From Rhinopomastus cyanomelas (Eukaryota; Chordata; Aves; Bucerotiformes; Rhinopomastidae): DNA of 64,000 bases. The DNA is taken from positions 1 to 64,000 of the forward strand of contig VXBP01008918.1 of the NCBI GenBank assembly GCA_013400115.1. Direction: 5' to 3'. The notes beneath the pieces are model-generated. The model worked only from the letters and a program-made list of their open reading frames with translations. It searched no databases and was not told the DNA's origin. Both the position numbers and the translations under genes were made by a program. Shown piece by piece: positions 36,686 through 47,520 of the stretch (position 1 is its first letter; each line of letters begins with the position of its first letter).

Positions 36686-37345
36686 AATCACAGAATCACA
36701 GAACATTAGGGATTACAAGGGACCTCAAAAGATCATCTAATCCAATCCCACCACCATAGCAGGATCGCCTAGATCAGGGGTCCTCAAGATTTTTAAACAG
36801 GGGGCCGGTTCACTGTCCGTCAGACACTGTCCCTCAGTGTCGGGGGCTGGGCTATAGTTTGTGCTGCCTGGCTTGTCCTGCCTGGGAGCTGGAGGGAGGG
36901 AGGGAGAGACAAGGGAGCTGCCTGCATCAGCCCAGCCGCGCAGTCAGCAGGAAGTCATCTGTGGCTGCTCGGTTTCCAAAGCCCGGTGGGGTGGGGTAAA
37001 TACTGGCGGGCCACACTGGAGACCCTGGGGGGCTGTATCCAGCCCTCAAGCCAGGGTTTGAGGACCCTGACCTAGATCAAGTCTCACAGGAACATATCGC
37101 GGTGGGTTTTAAATGCCTCCAGAGAAAGAGACTCCACACCCCCCTGGACAGCCTGTTCAACTGCTCCATCACCATCACTGTGAAGGAGTTCCTTCTGACA
37201 TTTATATGGAACCTCCTATGATCCAGCTTATACCCATTGCCCCTTGTCCTATCACTAGATAACGTTGAGAAGAGCCTGGCTCCATCCTCCTGACACCCAC
37301 CCTTCACATATTTATAAACATTAATGGGGTCATCCCTCAGTTTGT
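36686..37345 (-). mobile_element. CR1 LINE 3' end, split by hAT
   Basis: Minus-strand CR1 3' end: tail and 3' UTR at 36686-36774, hAT at 36775-37069, then the ORF2 C-terminus at 37078-37345 ('MKGGCQEDGARLF', 'SSDRTRGNGYKLDHRRFHI'). Removing the hAT and one 8-bp duplication restores a continuous CR1 outline. It belongs to the same tail type as 26.1-27.07 kb and 63.4-64 kb. Confidence 0.88.
36775..37069 (-). mobile_element. Non-autonomous hAT DNA transposon, 295 bp, in CR1
   Basis: Ends are CAGGGGTCCTCAAG and GGTTTGAGGACCCTG (one C lost from the right end). The flanks GCCTAGAT (36767-36774) and ACCTAGAT (37070-37077) agree at 7 of 8 positions, as for a hAT target duplication. The inside, read on the minus strand, matches the left part of the 61.1-kb copy: 'gatgacttcctgc', the 'gggaggga' purine/pyrimidine tract and 'caggcaggacaagccaggca'. 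It is therefore inverted relative to that copy. It has no transposase. Confidence 0.88.
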
Positions 37346-38409
37346 AGGAAATCTGTCTTCATAGGCAAAGCCTATTAGAAATCTAGTATAAAAAGTGTCT
37401 TGTCTACTATAAGTAAGTCAAATAAGACTGAGTTTGTATAAAGAAGGGGTATTCCTTTTTCAAAATTATGAATTGAACTGTTATTGTTATCAACACCCCC
37501 TTTCTGTAACAGTGTAGAAGACTCATTTATGTCATGATTTCAAGTTATTTAACAGTGTAAAGGTTCTTTTCAGTTTTACAGAACTGATGGAGATGATTTT
37601 TTTTTAAACAGCCTACTGACAACTCTCAATTATACATTACAATTGTGTCAATCCAGCTCACACTCATGTCAACAATGTTATTCCTACTCTTGTTCAGCAC
37701 TCTGCTTTAAGGATTGTCTTTTATCTAGTAATTGACTTTTTCTATCTAATTTGGTTTCTTAGTAGGTATAAAGATGTATTTATCACTGTACAGATGCACT
37801 TGAAATTGTCCTGGAAACACCAACACTGATGTGTGAAAACACTGCTTCCTTAACTCCAGATTCATTACCAGGCAATTATTTCTCAGCCCTGAGACGGCAA
37901 TTATAATACTACAAAGCTTGGCACACACACAGGACCAAGTACAGCTATTAGCACTGTTGTAACTGACACTGTTATTCAGCTGAAAAACTACACAAAAGCC
38001 TGCACAATATTTTCCTTCTCCTTGTATCTACTCTGGTGAATATTCAGGGACTGTTGGACTCTTATTTTAAAGTAGGGCAATGATCTCTACCCCTAGCAAG
38101 CAATTAACTGGAAATTATCACTGAATACATAAGAGCAGTGTATATCTTGGATAGCACTAGAGAAGCACAAATACAGAAAGGCCGTAATTTGGGACATAAT
38201 GACTGAAGATGTGAAACACACCGTTCAGCTCTCCAGTGCATCGCAGATTTATTAAGGAAACAGGGTTTAAATCTAAATGATATTCAGTCAGCCAAGACCT
38301 AGATTCCTATCCTTTCTTTGTGATGCCTGCTAATGCAATTATTTCCAGAAGGGTGCCATTGTGTATATGCATCTTGTCTGTCTTGTCTGTGATTTACACT
38401 CTGTGTGCT
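37346..38409. other. Stretch without recognised element
   Basis: About 1.1 kb of AT-rich sequence with no recognised features. Confidence 0.4.
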
Positions 38410-39050
38410 GTGACCGTTTTAATGAAAACAGAACAGGTATGGGGTTTTGCAGGAGGAGCTAGCTGCTGGAGAGGAGAATGATTCACCCAGGCCAGAAGTG
38501 CCAGAAGGACTGAGTCGGTCTAGACCCATGATCACTACTGGCTCTAAAAAGAAATGTAGGTGGATAATTGTGTGGATGACTCTCTCCTGAGAGAGGCAGA
38601 GGGTCCAATATGTGATCCTGACCCACTTCACTGGGAGATTTGCTGCCTCCCTGGGTCACAGGTTAAGGATGTGTCACACAAAATTCCCCACCCTAATAAA
38701 CCCCTCTGATTATTATCCTCTGTTAATTTTTCAGGTGGGAAGTGATGAGGTTACCAGGAGAAGCCCAAAATGAATTAAAAGAGATTTTAGAATCCTTGGG
38801 AGGCTGCTTAAGGAATCGAGAGCACAAGTTATTTTCTTCTCTATCCCTTCAGTGGCATTCAAGAGTGAGGAGATGAACAGAAGAGCCATCAAATTTCAGG
38901 ACTGGTGTTACAGAGAGATTTTTGGGTTCTTCAACCATGGGCTGCTATATGAGACACCTGGCTTACAGACAGAAGGTGGGATACACTTGTCCCAGAGAGG
39001 GAAAAGAATTTTGACACAGGAGTAAATGAGGCTCATTGACAGAACTTTAA
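38410..39050 (+). pseudogene. CR1 ORF1 esterase-like remnant
   Basis: CR1 ORF1 proteins of this group carry an SGNH-hydrolase (esterase-like) domain of uncertain role in retroposition. A worn 'GDSLL'-like block can be read near 38573-38590, an 'FQVGSDEVTRRSPK' block near 38730-38770, 'DWCYREIFGFFNHGLLYETPG' near 38900-38960, and 'GIHLSQRGKRILTQE' near 38980-39025. The frame changes more than once. The N-terminal part and 5' UTR are not recognised. Confidence 0.72.
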
Positions 39051-39556
39051 ACTAGATATGAAGGGGGAAGGGGAGACAACTGGCTTAGCTGGTGAAAACC
39101 CTGGGTATAGTAGCCCAGCACCAGTAAGCCAGTGTGGTATGACAGATAACAAGAAGGGCTATCACCCCTCAGTATGGAAAACTCTGTACTCGGCTCACTG
39201 CCTGAAATGTTTATACACCAATGCACGCAGCATGGGTAATAAACAGGAGGAGCCAACCAGGGAAGATGCCCTCTTGAACCTGCTTCTTTGAATAGTGAAG
39301 ATCTTGTGGGAGAAGTAAAGGTTGGAGGTCACCTGGGGCACAATGATCATGAGCTGATTGAGTTTTCAATTCTCAGAAAAACAAGGAGAGGACTAGTGAA
39401 ACTGTTATCTTAGACTTTTGGAGGGCAAAATTTGGCCTGTTCAGGAGACTGATTGACAAAGTCCCTTGGGAGGCTGCCCTAAAAGATACAGGAATCCAGG
39501 AAGGCTGGACATACTTCAAGAGAGAAGTCTTAAGGGCACAGGAGCAGGCTGTCCCC

Positions 39557-40354
39557 ATGAGACGAAACAAGACTAGGCAGGGAAGGAGACCAGTTTGGCT
39601 AAATAGAGATCTTTGTCTACACCTCAAAAACAAAAAAAAAGGAGTCTATGACCTCTGGAAGAGGGGGCAGGCTTCTCATGAAGACTTTAAGGATGTAGTC
39701 AGACTCTGCAGAAAGAAAATCAGGAAGGCCAAAGAACAGCTAGAGCTCAACTTGACTACAGCTGTTAAGGATAATAAAGAAAGTTTCTATAAATACATTA
39801 ATAGCAAAAGGAGGACCAGGGAAAATCTCCATCCTGTTTTGGATCTAGAGGGAAACCTAGTAATGGATGATGTTGAAAATACTGAAGTGATCAATGCCTA
39901 CTGTGCCTCAGTCTTTAGCAGTGGAACTCGGTGTTCCATGGACAACAGACCTCATGAGCTGGGAGACAGAGAGGGAGAGCAAAATGAGGCCATCACAGTT
40001 GGAAAGGAAGTGGTCAGCGTCCTGCTACACCACTTAGACATAAACAAGTCTATAAGGCCGGATGGGTTGCACCCAAAGGTGCTGAAAGAGTTGGCAGATG
40101 TGCTCACCAAGCTACTTTCCATTATTTACTTGAAATCCTGGATAGCTCGGGAGGTCCCAATGGACCGGAAGGCAGCAAATGTAACACCCGTCTACAAGAA
40201 GGGCAGAAAGAAGGATCCAGGAAACTACAGACCTGTCAGTCTGACCTCGATACCAGAGAATGCCATGGAACAAGTGCCATCGCATTTCACATACAGGATA
40301 ACCACGGGATCAGGCCCAGTTATCATGAGTTTATTAAAGGCATGTCCTGCCTGA
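39557..40354 (+). pseudogene. CR1 ORF2 linker and RT fingers, open fragment
   Basis: A 265-codon frame. It begins in the linker after EN ('RPVWLNRDLCLHLKNKKKGV') and continues with 'YDLWKRGQASHEDFKDVVR', 'KAKEQLELNLTT', 'NKESFYKYINSKRR' and 'IRPDGLHPKVLKELAD'. It reaches 'NVTPVYKKG' and 'DPGNYRPVSLTSIPENAMEQ' before running out of frame near 40260. The start Met is internal to the domain. The palm continues in another frame at 40397-40708 and 40615-40830. Confidence 0.85.
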
Positions 40355-40396
40355 CAAACTTGATCTCCTTCTATGACAGGATGACCTGACTATTGG

Positions 40397-41087
40397 ATGA
40401 GGGAAAGACTGTGGATATTGTTTACTTGGACTTTTGAAAAGCCTTTGACTCTTGTTCCCCACAGAATTCTCCTTGATAAGCTGGCTGCTTATGGCTTGGG
40501 CGAGAACACAGTCTGCTGGATAAAACACTGGTTGAAAGGACAGGCCCAAAGAGTGGTAGTTAATAGAGTTGAATCCAGCTGGCAGCCTGTCACAAGTGGT
40601 GGCCTCCGGGCTCAGTGTTGGGACCATCTCTGTTTAACATCGTTATTGATGATCTCAATCAGGACGCAGAGTGTTTCATTAGTAAATTTGCAGATGACAC
40701 CAAGTTAGGTGGGAGTGTTCATCTGCCAGAGGGTAGGGAGGCTCTTCGGAGAGACTTGGATAGATTGGAGCAATGGGCCAATGTTAATGGGATGAGCTTC
40801 AATAAGGCCAAGTGCCAGGTCCTGCACTTGAGCCACACTTGGTGTATCCTGAGTCTTGTGTCCAGTTTCGAGCACCTCAATATAAGAGAGATGTGGAAGT
40901 CCTGGAGCAGGTGCAGAGGAGGACAACTAAGCCGGTGAAGGCCCTGGAGAATAAATCTTGTGAGGAAAGATTGAAAGAGCTGGGACTCTTTAGTTTAAAG
41001 AAGAAGAGGCTAAGAGGAAACCTCATTACTCTCTACATCTACCTGAAAGGACCTTGTGGAGAGGTTGGTGCTGGTCTCTTCTTGTAA
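40397..41087 (+). pseudogene. CR1 ORF2 RT palm and C-terminus, frameshifted
   Basis: Continuation of the ORF2 remnant in overlapping frames. It shows 'LAAYGLGENTVCWIKHWLKG', 'LFNIVIDDL', the catalytic F-A-D-D in 'SKFADDTKLGG', 'KCQVLHLS', a deletion, then 'VQFRAPQYKRDVEVLEQVQR' and 'LKELGLFSLKKKRLRGNLIT'. The G-V-P-Q-G-S motif before the palm is lost to a frameshift near 40600. Confidence 0.82.
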
Positions 41088-41355
41088 ACAATTAGTGATA
41101 GAACAAGAGGGAATGGTTTCAAGCTACAACAGGGTAGGTTGAGACTTGATATTAGGAAATTTTTTTTCATAGAAAGGGTGGTCAAGCACTGGAATGGGCT
41201 TTGCAGGGAGGTGGTTGACTTGCCATCCCTGGATGCGTTTAAAGATTATTTGGATGAGATGTTCAGGGATCCAGTTTAAGGGTGAACTTGTAAGGTAGGG
41301 TAGATGGTTGGACTGGATGATCCCAAGGGTCTTTTCCAACCAGAGTGATTCTGCA

Positions 41356-41734
41356 AAAAGTGCTAATGTGGAAGAAATGTGACTGACCAGATGGATTCTG
41401 CTTGTCCCTCTTTGTTGGCTGCTATACAAGTCGTATTTGCAGCTGTCCTTTCTCCTGCTGCCTTGTCCTTGGAAGCTGATTGCTGTAGATAGCCAACAGG
41501 CCACTTTAATCACTTTGTCTTCCCTTTTTCCTAGTGAGAGACTGAACTAGGTAGTTCACAGTTTCTTCAGAAGTAGCCTGGCATGAAGGGAAGTTAGTGG
41601 TACTTTTCCTGATTTCTGGTTTATTCCTTTCAAACTGAGCTACTTTCCAGATAATTATTTATACTAAGACTTTTTTTTAAAAGGGAATAAAAATACTTCT
41701 GCTTACATATCTGCCTCATGTTGCTCTCATCTTC
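41356..41734. other. Stretch without recognised element
   Basis: Short unique-looking gap downstream of the long CR1. Nothing recognised. Confidence 0.4.
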
Positions 41735-41835
41735 AAGACGTTTCCTTTTGGCCACTTTCAGAGATGATATACTAGGCTAAATGGGCCTGTAGTCTGACCC
41801 ACAGCAGTTTTTCTGCTGTTCTTACTAAAATGCCA
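41735..41835 (+). mobile_element. Ancient CR1/L3-type 3' end
   Basis: 'tactaggctaaatgggcctg' followed by 'tagtctgacccacagcag' and 'ctgctgttctta' matches the 3' end style of old amniote CR1/L3 elements, as seen in turtles and crocodilians. It differs from all the younger tails here. Confidence 0.6.
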
Positions 41836-41959
41836 GCAGCAGAGCTAGCCCTTATATAATACTTCAAAAAAAAAAACTAACCAAGTTTTACTGTTACTGA
41901 ACAGACACAGTGTGCAACAAAATATTAAGTAAACTGCATCGGTAGTTCCTGTTATCCAG

Positions 41960-42085
41960 TAGCAGATCGCGAGGGCATGGTTCAAAGTTTCATCACAGAA
42001 AGCTCAGACTTGATAGTAGGACTCATTTCTTTACTGAGAGGGTGGTCAAGTTGGATGTCCTAATTCTGTTAGTGTTTAAAGGGCT
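41960..42085 (+). mobile_element. Degraded CR1 ORF2 C-terminal piece
   Basis: 'agctcagacttgatagtagg', then 'tttctttactgagagggtgg' and 'gttggatgtcc' follow the last part of CR1 ORF2 (the 'RLDIRKxFFTERVVxHW' area). Badly worn, without a tail. Confidence 0.62.
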
Positions 42086-42593
42086 TTGTATGTACAGAAA
42101 ATGTTTTCACCCATCTGAGTTTCTCATGAGCAGTTAATGAATCAGCCTGATTTCTCTGTGTCCTTTACAGCGTACCTGTTCAAAATGTGTCTCCTAGTGT
42201 ATGCTCAACGGTAAACAAATTAATCAAGTATGTTCCTGTTATCCTGTGAAGGCATTCTGTTAGCCAGAGAAATGAAAGGAAAACATGCAAGAGTGAGATG
42301 TTTTGTAATTAACATCCATACTTTTGTTTGGTTTCAGTAGTTTATTCATCTTAAACACAAGAATACTTATACAATATTTAACAGTTTTTCAATTAGCTGA
42401 CTTCACAAAGCAAGGAAACTTTGACTAGTAGTGTAGATATACTTAAGCAGTGTATTACATGACCTTCAGCATCAGGTTATTTTTCAGGAAAACACAAGAA
42501 AAAACAATCTGGAATTATGTTTATGAGCTTCCAATTCAGGCTGAGTAATCTCTATGCTTAATAATTTAAAAATAAATTCATCTAGAGTAGTTC
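42086..42593. other. Stretch without recognised element
   Basis: AT-rich gap between CR1 pieces. Nothing recognised. Confidence 0.4.
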
Positions 42594-42855
42594 ACAGAAT
42601 CACAAAATCACTCTGGTTGGAAAAGACCCCTGGGATCATCTAGTCCAACCATCTACCCTACCTTACAAGTTCAACCCTAAACCAGATGCCTCAACACCTC
42701 ATCCAAATGATCTTTAAACACTTCCAGGGATGGCGACTCAACCACCTCCCTGGGAAGCCCATTCCAGTGACTGACCACCATTCCTGTGAAAAAAAAAAAA
42801 AATCCTAATATCAAGTCTAAACCTACCCTTTCCCTCATCCAATAGTTCTTGATAC
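42594..42855 (-). mobile_element. CR1 3' end, minus orientation
   Basis: Starts with the complement of a CR1 tail ('cacagaatcacaaaatcact'), then 'ggttggaaaagacccctggg', and runs into the ORF2 C-terminus ('ccctgggaagcccattccag'). An A run of about 14 lies at 42789-42802. The tail type is that of the plus-strand CR1 ending at 41355, so the two form inverted copies. Confidence 0.85.
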
Positions 42856-42944
42856 TAAGATTGTGGATAATTAGTTACCTGTCTTTTCCATTTGATGGTG
42901 CTCTGATAATTTTTGTTCCAAAGAACAGAAAAGGTGACTAGTGC

Positions 42945-43890
42945 TGCATCCAGCTGGTGTCCCCCAGGGATCAATACTGGGCCCTAGTTCCAATCAACAT
43001 CTTTATTGATGACCTGGATGAAGGGATCAGATCTACTCCTAGTAAATTCATCGATGACAACAAGTTGGGGAAAAGTGTCAATCTGCTGGAGGGGAGAAAG
43101 TTGCTGCTGAGAGATCTGGACAGGCTGGATCAATGGGCAGAGGCCAACAGGATGAGGTTTAATAGGGCCAAGTGCAGGGTCTTACGTTTTGGCCACAATA
43201 ACCCCCTGCAGCTACAGACTGGAGGATGAGTGGCTAGAGAGCAGCCTGGCAGAGAGGGACCTGGGAGTACTGATTGACAACTCTTTGAACATGAGCCAAG
43301 CAGTATGCCCAAGTGGCACGAAAGGTCAATGGCATCCTGGCTGGGATCAGGAATAATGTGGCCAGTGACATAATTCTCTTCCTGTACTGGGCACTGGAGA
43401 GGCCTCACCTAAAGTACTGAGAGCAGTTCTGGGCCCCTCACTCCAAGAAAGATGTGGAGGTACTGAAGCCGATCCAGAGGAAAGCCATGAGGCTGGGGAA
43501 GGGACTAGAGGGAAAGTCTGCTGAGGTGAGGCTGAAGGAGCTGGGGTTATTTAGTCTGGAGGAGAGTCCTCATCACTCTATAACTACCTGAAGGGAAGTT
43601 GTAGACAGGGTTGGGCTGTTCTCCCAGGAAGCTAGTGATAGGATGAGAGGGTATGGCCTGAAGCCGTGCCAGGGGAGCATTAGGCTGGATATTAGGAAGC
43701 ATTTTCTCACAGAAAGAGTGATCAGACACTGGAATGGACTGCCCAGGGAGGTGGTGGATTCACCATCCCTGGAGAGGTTTAAGGACAGGCTGGTTATGTC
43801 ATGGTCTAGCAAATCTGCCAATGTTAGGTCATAGTCTGAACTTGATGATCTTACAGGTCTTTTCCAGCCTCAATAGTTTTGTGATTCAGG
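42945..43890 (+). mobile_element. CR1 LINE, RT palm to 3' end, third tail type
   Basis: Begins at the palm with the G-V-P-Q-G-S motif (near 42957), 'NIFIDDLDEG' and a catalytic block altered to F-I-D-D in 'SKFIDDNKLG' (near 43039-43068). 'KCRVLRFG', a frameshift, 'ERDLGVLIDNS', 'MRLGKGLEGKSAEVRLKELG' and 'IRLDIRKHFLTERVIRHWNG' follow. It ends in 'gatcttacaggtcttttcca' and 'gttttgtgattc'. This 3' end is not the octamer type of 26.1 kb or the 'cccaagggtc' type of 41.3 kb. Confidence 0.88.
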
Positions 43891-44984
43891 GAAATCCTTA
43901 CTCACTGAAGCCAGTGTCAAAAACCCACATTCTTCTAATTAGCTTGAATTTCACTGAAATTTTATTTTCCTCTTGTTCTAAAATTACTTCTATAAAAACG
44001 CCTGCATCACATCACTCTTTAGCCTATAAAAATTCTCAATCAGCGTGTTTGTCCTATTAATAGGGCTTATGTTTAAATGAAGACATAATTTGTGTTAAAA
44101 TCTTATGTTTTGTTTCTTAAGCCAGTAACTGCTAATTTGTGCCTTTTGTTTTATCCTTGTTTTGCACGTGTGCTGAACACAAAGCTCAGACTTTGCTGCA
44201 GTGTGAACACGCACACGTATTTTCAATATATAATTAACCACTGCATAAAACATTGATTACATGAAAGCATGAGATAAGGAAATCTGCTGTATTTATTTAT
44301 AAGGCAGAATAAAATCTTCCAAAAAGGGAATATAAAGATGAAATATTTTTTTCTCAAAAAAAACTTTTAAAAATTAAGCTGTTAAAATGTTTCCATTTCA
44401 ATAAATTATGAGGAAAATATCTATTTTGGCTGTTATTAAAATTAAAGAAAATTAATATATTTTTTCCTCTATTTTTTCATAATAATATTTTTGCATTCGT
44501 TTTCTTTCTTTCTCATACTGTTGGTATAAAGACTTAGACATTTTAGGATCTTATTTGCTTTGTTTTTAATTAAAGTTGATAAACATATAACAGTTTTCAT
44601 ACATTTTTCCTATTTATGAGGTCTCTTTTTATCAAGGCAAATAATTATCAGGCAAGCATTCCAGGGTATAACATAGGATTCTCTGTTTCTACTCTGTGGT
44701 ATTCTCTAGTTAAAAAATTCATGTGAACAGTCTTTTCAGAGCTTCTGCTGTCCTGGAGCCTTAGCTCAGTCCCTTCAGGCTCTAGCCTGCTCTCCAAACA
44801 CCACGTATTTATTTTTTAACATTGACTTAAATACTTCTTTGTTTATATGAGCAACTTGTGGTGTCAAAACAAGACTCTGAAAAACAGCTGATACACCAGA
44901 GGGTCATGCTCCCATTCAGAGTGGCTGGAGAGATTGGCTAACAGCAACCAAGCGGCTCAAGGAGTATCTCCTAAATGTATATGG
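43891..44984. other. Stretch without recognised element
   Basis: About 1.1 kb of AT-rich sequence. No features recognised beyond A/T-rich simple tracts around 44340-44480. Confidence 0.4.
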
Positions 44985-45225
44985 ATAGCTGAAGGAAGAA
45001 TATGGAGAAGTCAGAACCATGGCCTTTTCAGTGGTGCTCAGTGGCAGCACCAAAAGCAGTGGGCACATACTGAAACATGGGGGGCTGCAATGGGACATCA
45101 GGAAACAATTTTTTACTGCGAGGATTGCAGTCTTCTACCTTGCATTGTTCAAAATATGTCTGGACGTGGTCATGGGTGACTGGCTCTAGGTGACCCTGCT
45201 TGTGCACAAGGATTTTGACTCAAGA
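44985..45225 (+). mobile_element. Degraded CR1 ORF2 C-terminal piece
   Basis: The block 'caccaaaagcagtgggcaca' with 'tactgaaacatggggggctg', then 'caattttttactgcgaggat', 'gtctggacgtggtcatgggt' and 'ctctaggtgaccctgcttgt', follows the CR1 ORF2 end into the 3' UTR. The terminal tail is lost. Confidence 0.62.
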
Positions 45226-46212
45226 AACCTTGCTTTATTGCTATCAGTTTTATGTAAGGCTTGAATTCCTATTCTAATGTACTCTGATTTCTGTGTGCTA
45301 TAGTCACCTCAAATTTATGTTTTCAGGTAGGCAAGCGACTGTCACAAAACACATGTGTGAACAGGCTGGTATTGTGGGCAACAGGCCCTCCAGCACCACC
45401 CTTCACATCCAGTCAGCATGCCTGCCCTTAAAACACTCTTTCAAACAGCTTTATTACTCCGCAATTTAAAAAAAATAAATATTTATCATTTGTTTACTTG
45501 TTAACAATATTTCAAACAAAACTTTTCTTGTGAGTACTAACAAGTTCTATGCTATCATTTCTAATGACTGTATGAGAATTTGCCTAAGGAAAAAACAAAA
45601 CTAAGAACTAGAAAAATTATAAACACTTGTAAAAGTCTGTCTTTTTTTTCAGAGCAGTAAATATCTCTTTTCTTGATGTACATTAGAAGACAACAGTTAG
45701 CTCACTAGAATTCTTATTTCCAAACACTTTTAAACACCCCTGTTGAAACACTCATTAACATTCAAGTAACTTTTTCAACAGTGAGAGGAGGTATACTCAA
45801 TATTTAGTATTTCTGCAGTGCAGTGTAAAATACTAAAATATCTGTCATTGCTGTATCCCAAATCATTAATTTCTCTGTAAAACACCAAAAAAAGAAAGAA
45901 AATCAACATATATGGGGCCATACCATGCTGATATTGAGCCAAATAACTGTTTGTGCCATTCTCTAAAGCAAAAATGCTTACTCACCCACCTATCTGAGTA
46001 TAATTGTCATTCTCTTTCTTGTGTTCCTGTTTTTCATCCTGCTTCTTAGGGTGACAAGTTCATACAATCAGCATATTTTTAAAGTATTAAAGTAACGAGC
46101 TTACCAGAATATAGGGAAAGTTATTTCAAAAAGAATCTCTCTTCCTCAAACTTTGTTTACATATATATATATGTTTACAGATACTGTTTAGATGGAAGTT
46201 ATATTCAGTAGC
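45226..46212. other. Stretch without recognised element
   Basis: AT-rich sequence. A short (TA)n patch occurs near 46161-46172. Nothing else recognised. Confidence 0.4.
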
Positions 46213-46365
46213 AGCAGGTATTCCCATAGAATTGTTTATGATGGAAAAGACCTTCAAGATCATAGAGTCCAATCATTAACTTTATCAAGTCCATTACTAA
46301 AACACATCCCCAGGCTCCATATCTATGTGACTTTTAAACATGTCCATATATCCATCAGTGATGTA
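46213..46365 (-). mobile_element. CR1 3' end, minus orientation
   Basis: 'agaattgtttatgatggaaa', then 'agaccttcaagatcatagag' and 'tccatatctatgtgactttt' correspond to the complement of a CR1 3' UTR and the end of ORF2. Worn. Confidence 0.7.
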
Positions 46366-47124
46366 TCTGTAGGAGAAAAAAGAAAATGTGCATTCCCTCT
46401 GCTTCTTCTTATTCCTCTGTTACCAGTTTTGAGTTGGTATTTATCTGTCAGGAGGATTAAAGCACTGGAATGTCAGACAAGTAAATCAGTCAACATTTCT
46501 CCGAGGGCTCTGAGTGTACAAGGGGAATGAGGGAATGAGTATCATTGTGATCAGAGAATAAGATCACAAAACGGTCAGATTTTCTTATGATAGACAAAGA
46601 ATAAGCTAGGAGGACAATTTCTTGTGATAAAAGATGAGAAGAGAGGAAGAACAGAGGGACTTTAAAATTTATTTCTTCTTCCTGGCCTGTGTATTGAAGT
46701 TTATTTCATTACTCCATGATAGAATGATAGAAACATTTCTGGTTCTCTCTGGTTCTTTTGTTTTAAGTGTGGCGTGAATGGTCAAAGATTCAAGAAACTT
46801 TCTGGCATCTAAATCACAAACTTAAAGTTAAATTTGTGAGACAAATACAGGTCAATAAAATGCAAAGCATATTTTCTGGAGTCCACAAGACACAAACCCA
46901 CCACTTTTAAGAGGACGTTCGAATTCGAGTGTACAGGCACTAAGAATAGATATACTTAGGAACACTAACACTCTTCCTCAGTTTCATTGTACTGTCCAAT
47001 ATTTTCCAAGATTCCAGAGCTCACTTCTGGAAAGAATAAATTATTATTCCCTCAACAGGAAACTACAGTCTCAGATTTTAAAATTAAAACTAGAATTCGT
47101 ACTCTCACTGTAGAGACAGAATCG
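46366..47124. other. Stretch without recognised element
   Basis: No recognised features. Confidence 0.4.
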
Positions 47125-47520
47125 GAATAGAATCATTCTAGGCTGGAAGGGACCTCTAGAGGTCATCTAGTCCAACCTTCTTACACAGAGACAACTCTAC
47201 CTAGGTCAGGTTGATCAGAGCCTCATCAAGCCTGACCTTAAATGATGGGGACCCTACCACTTCCCTGGGCAGCCCATTCCAACAATCAACCACCCTCACA
47301 ATGAAGAACTTTTTTCTAATATCCAGTCTAAATCTATCCTTTCCCAGCTTGAACCCATTGTTCTTTGTCCTATCAGTACAAATCCTCTGGAAAAGGTCTT
47401 CCCCTGTCTTCATGTAGGCCCCCTCAGGTACTGGAAGATCAAAAGAACGTCCCCCCAGAGCCGCCTTTTCTCCAGGCTGAACAGACCCAATTCTCTCAGC
47501 CTGTCCGCATGAGAGATGAA
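47125..47520 (-). mobile_element. CR1 3' end, minus orientation
   Basis: Complement of a CR1 tail and 3' UTR ('agaatcattctaggctggaa', 'gggacctctagaggtcatct'), then the ORF2 C-terminus on the minus strand ('MKTGEDLFQRICTDRTKNNG', 'FRLDIRKKFFIVRVVDCWNG'). A 70-codon frame at 47201-47413 is part of it. Confidence 0.87.

Larger units (their letters stand above)
38410..41355 (+). mobile_element. CR1 LINE with ORF1 and ORF2 remnants, longest copy
   Basis: In order: ORF1 esterase-like remnant (38.4-39.05 kb), ORF2 start with 'CLYTNARSMGNKQEE' (near 39208), a deletion of most of EN, the end of EN ('VGGHLGHNDHELIEF', near 39325), the linker and RT fingers in one open frame of 265 codons (39557-40354), RT palm with F-A-D-D (near 40684-40698), a further small deletion near 40835, and the C-terminus. 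It ends in 'tggatgatcccaagggtctt' and 'gagtgattct'. Its 3' end type differs from the octamer-rich copies, marking another CR1 subfamily. There are several frameshifts, so it is inactive. Confidence 0.9.
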
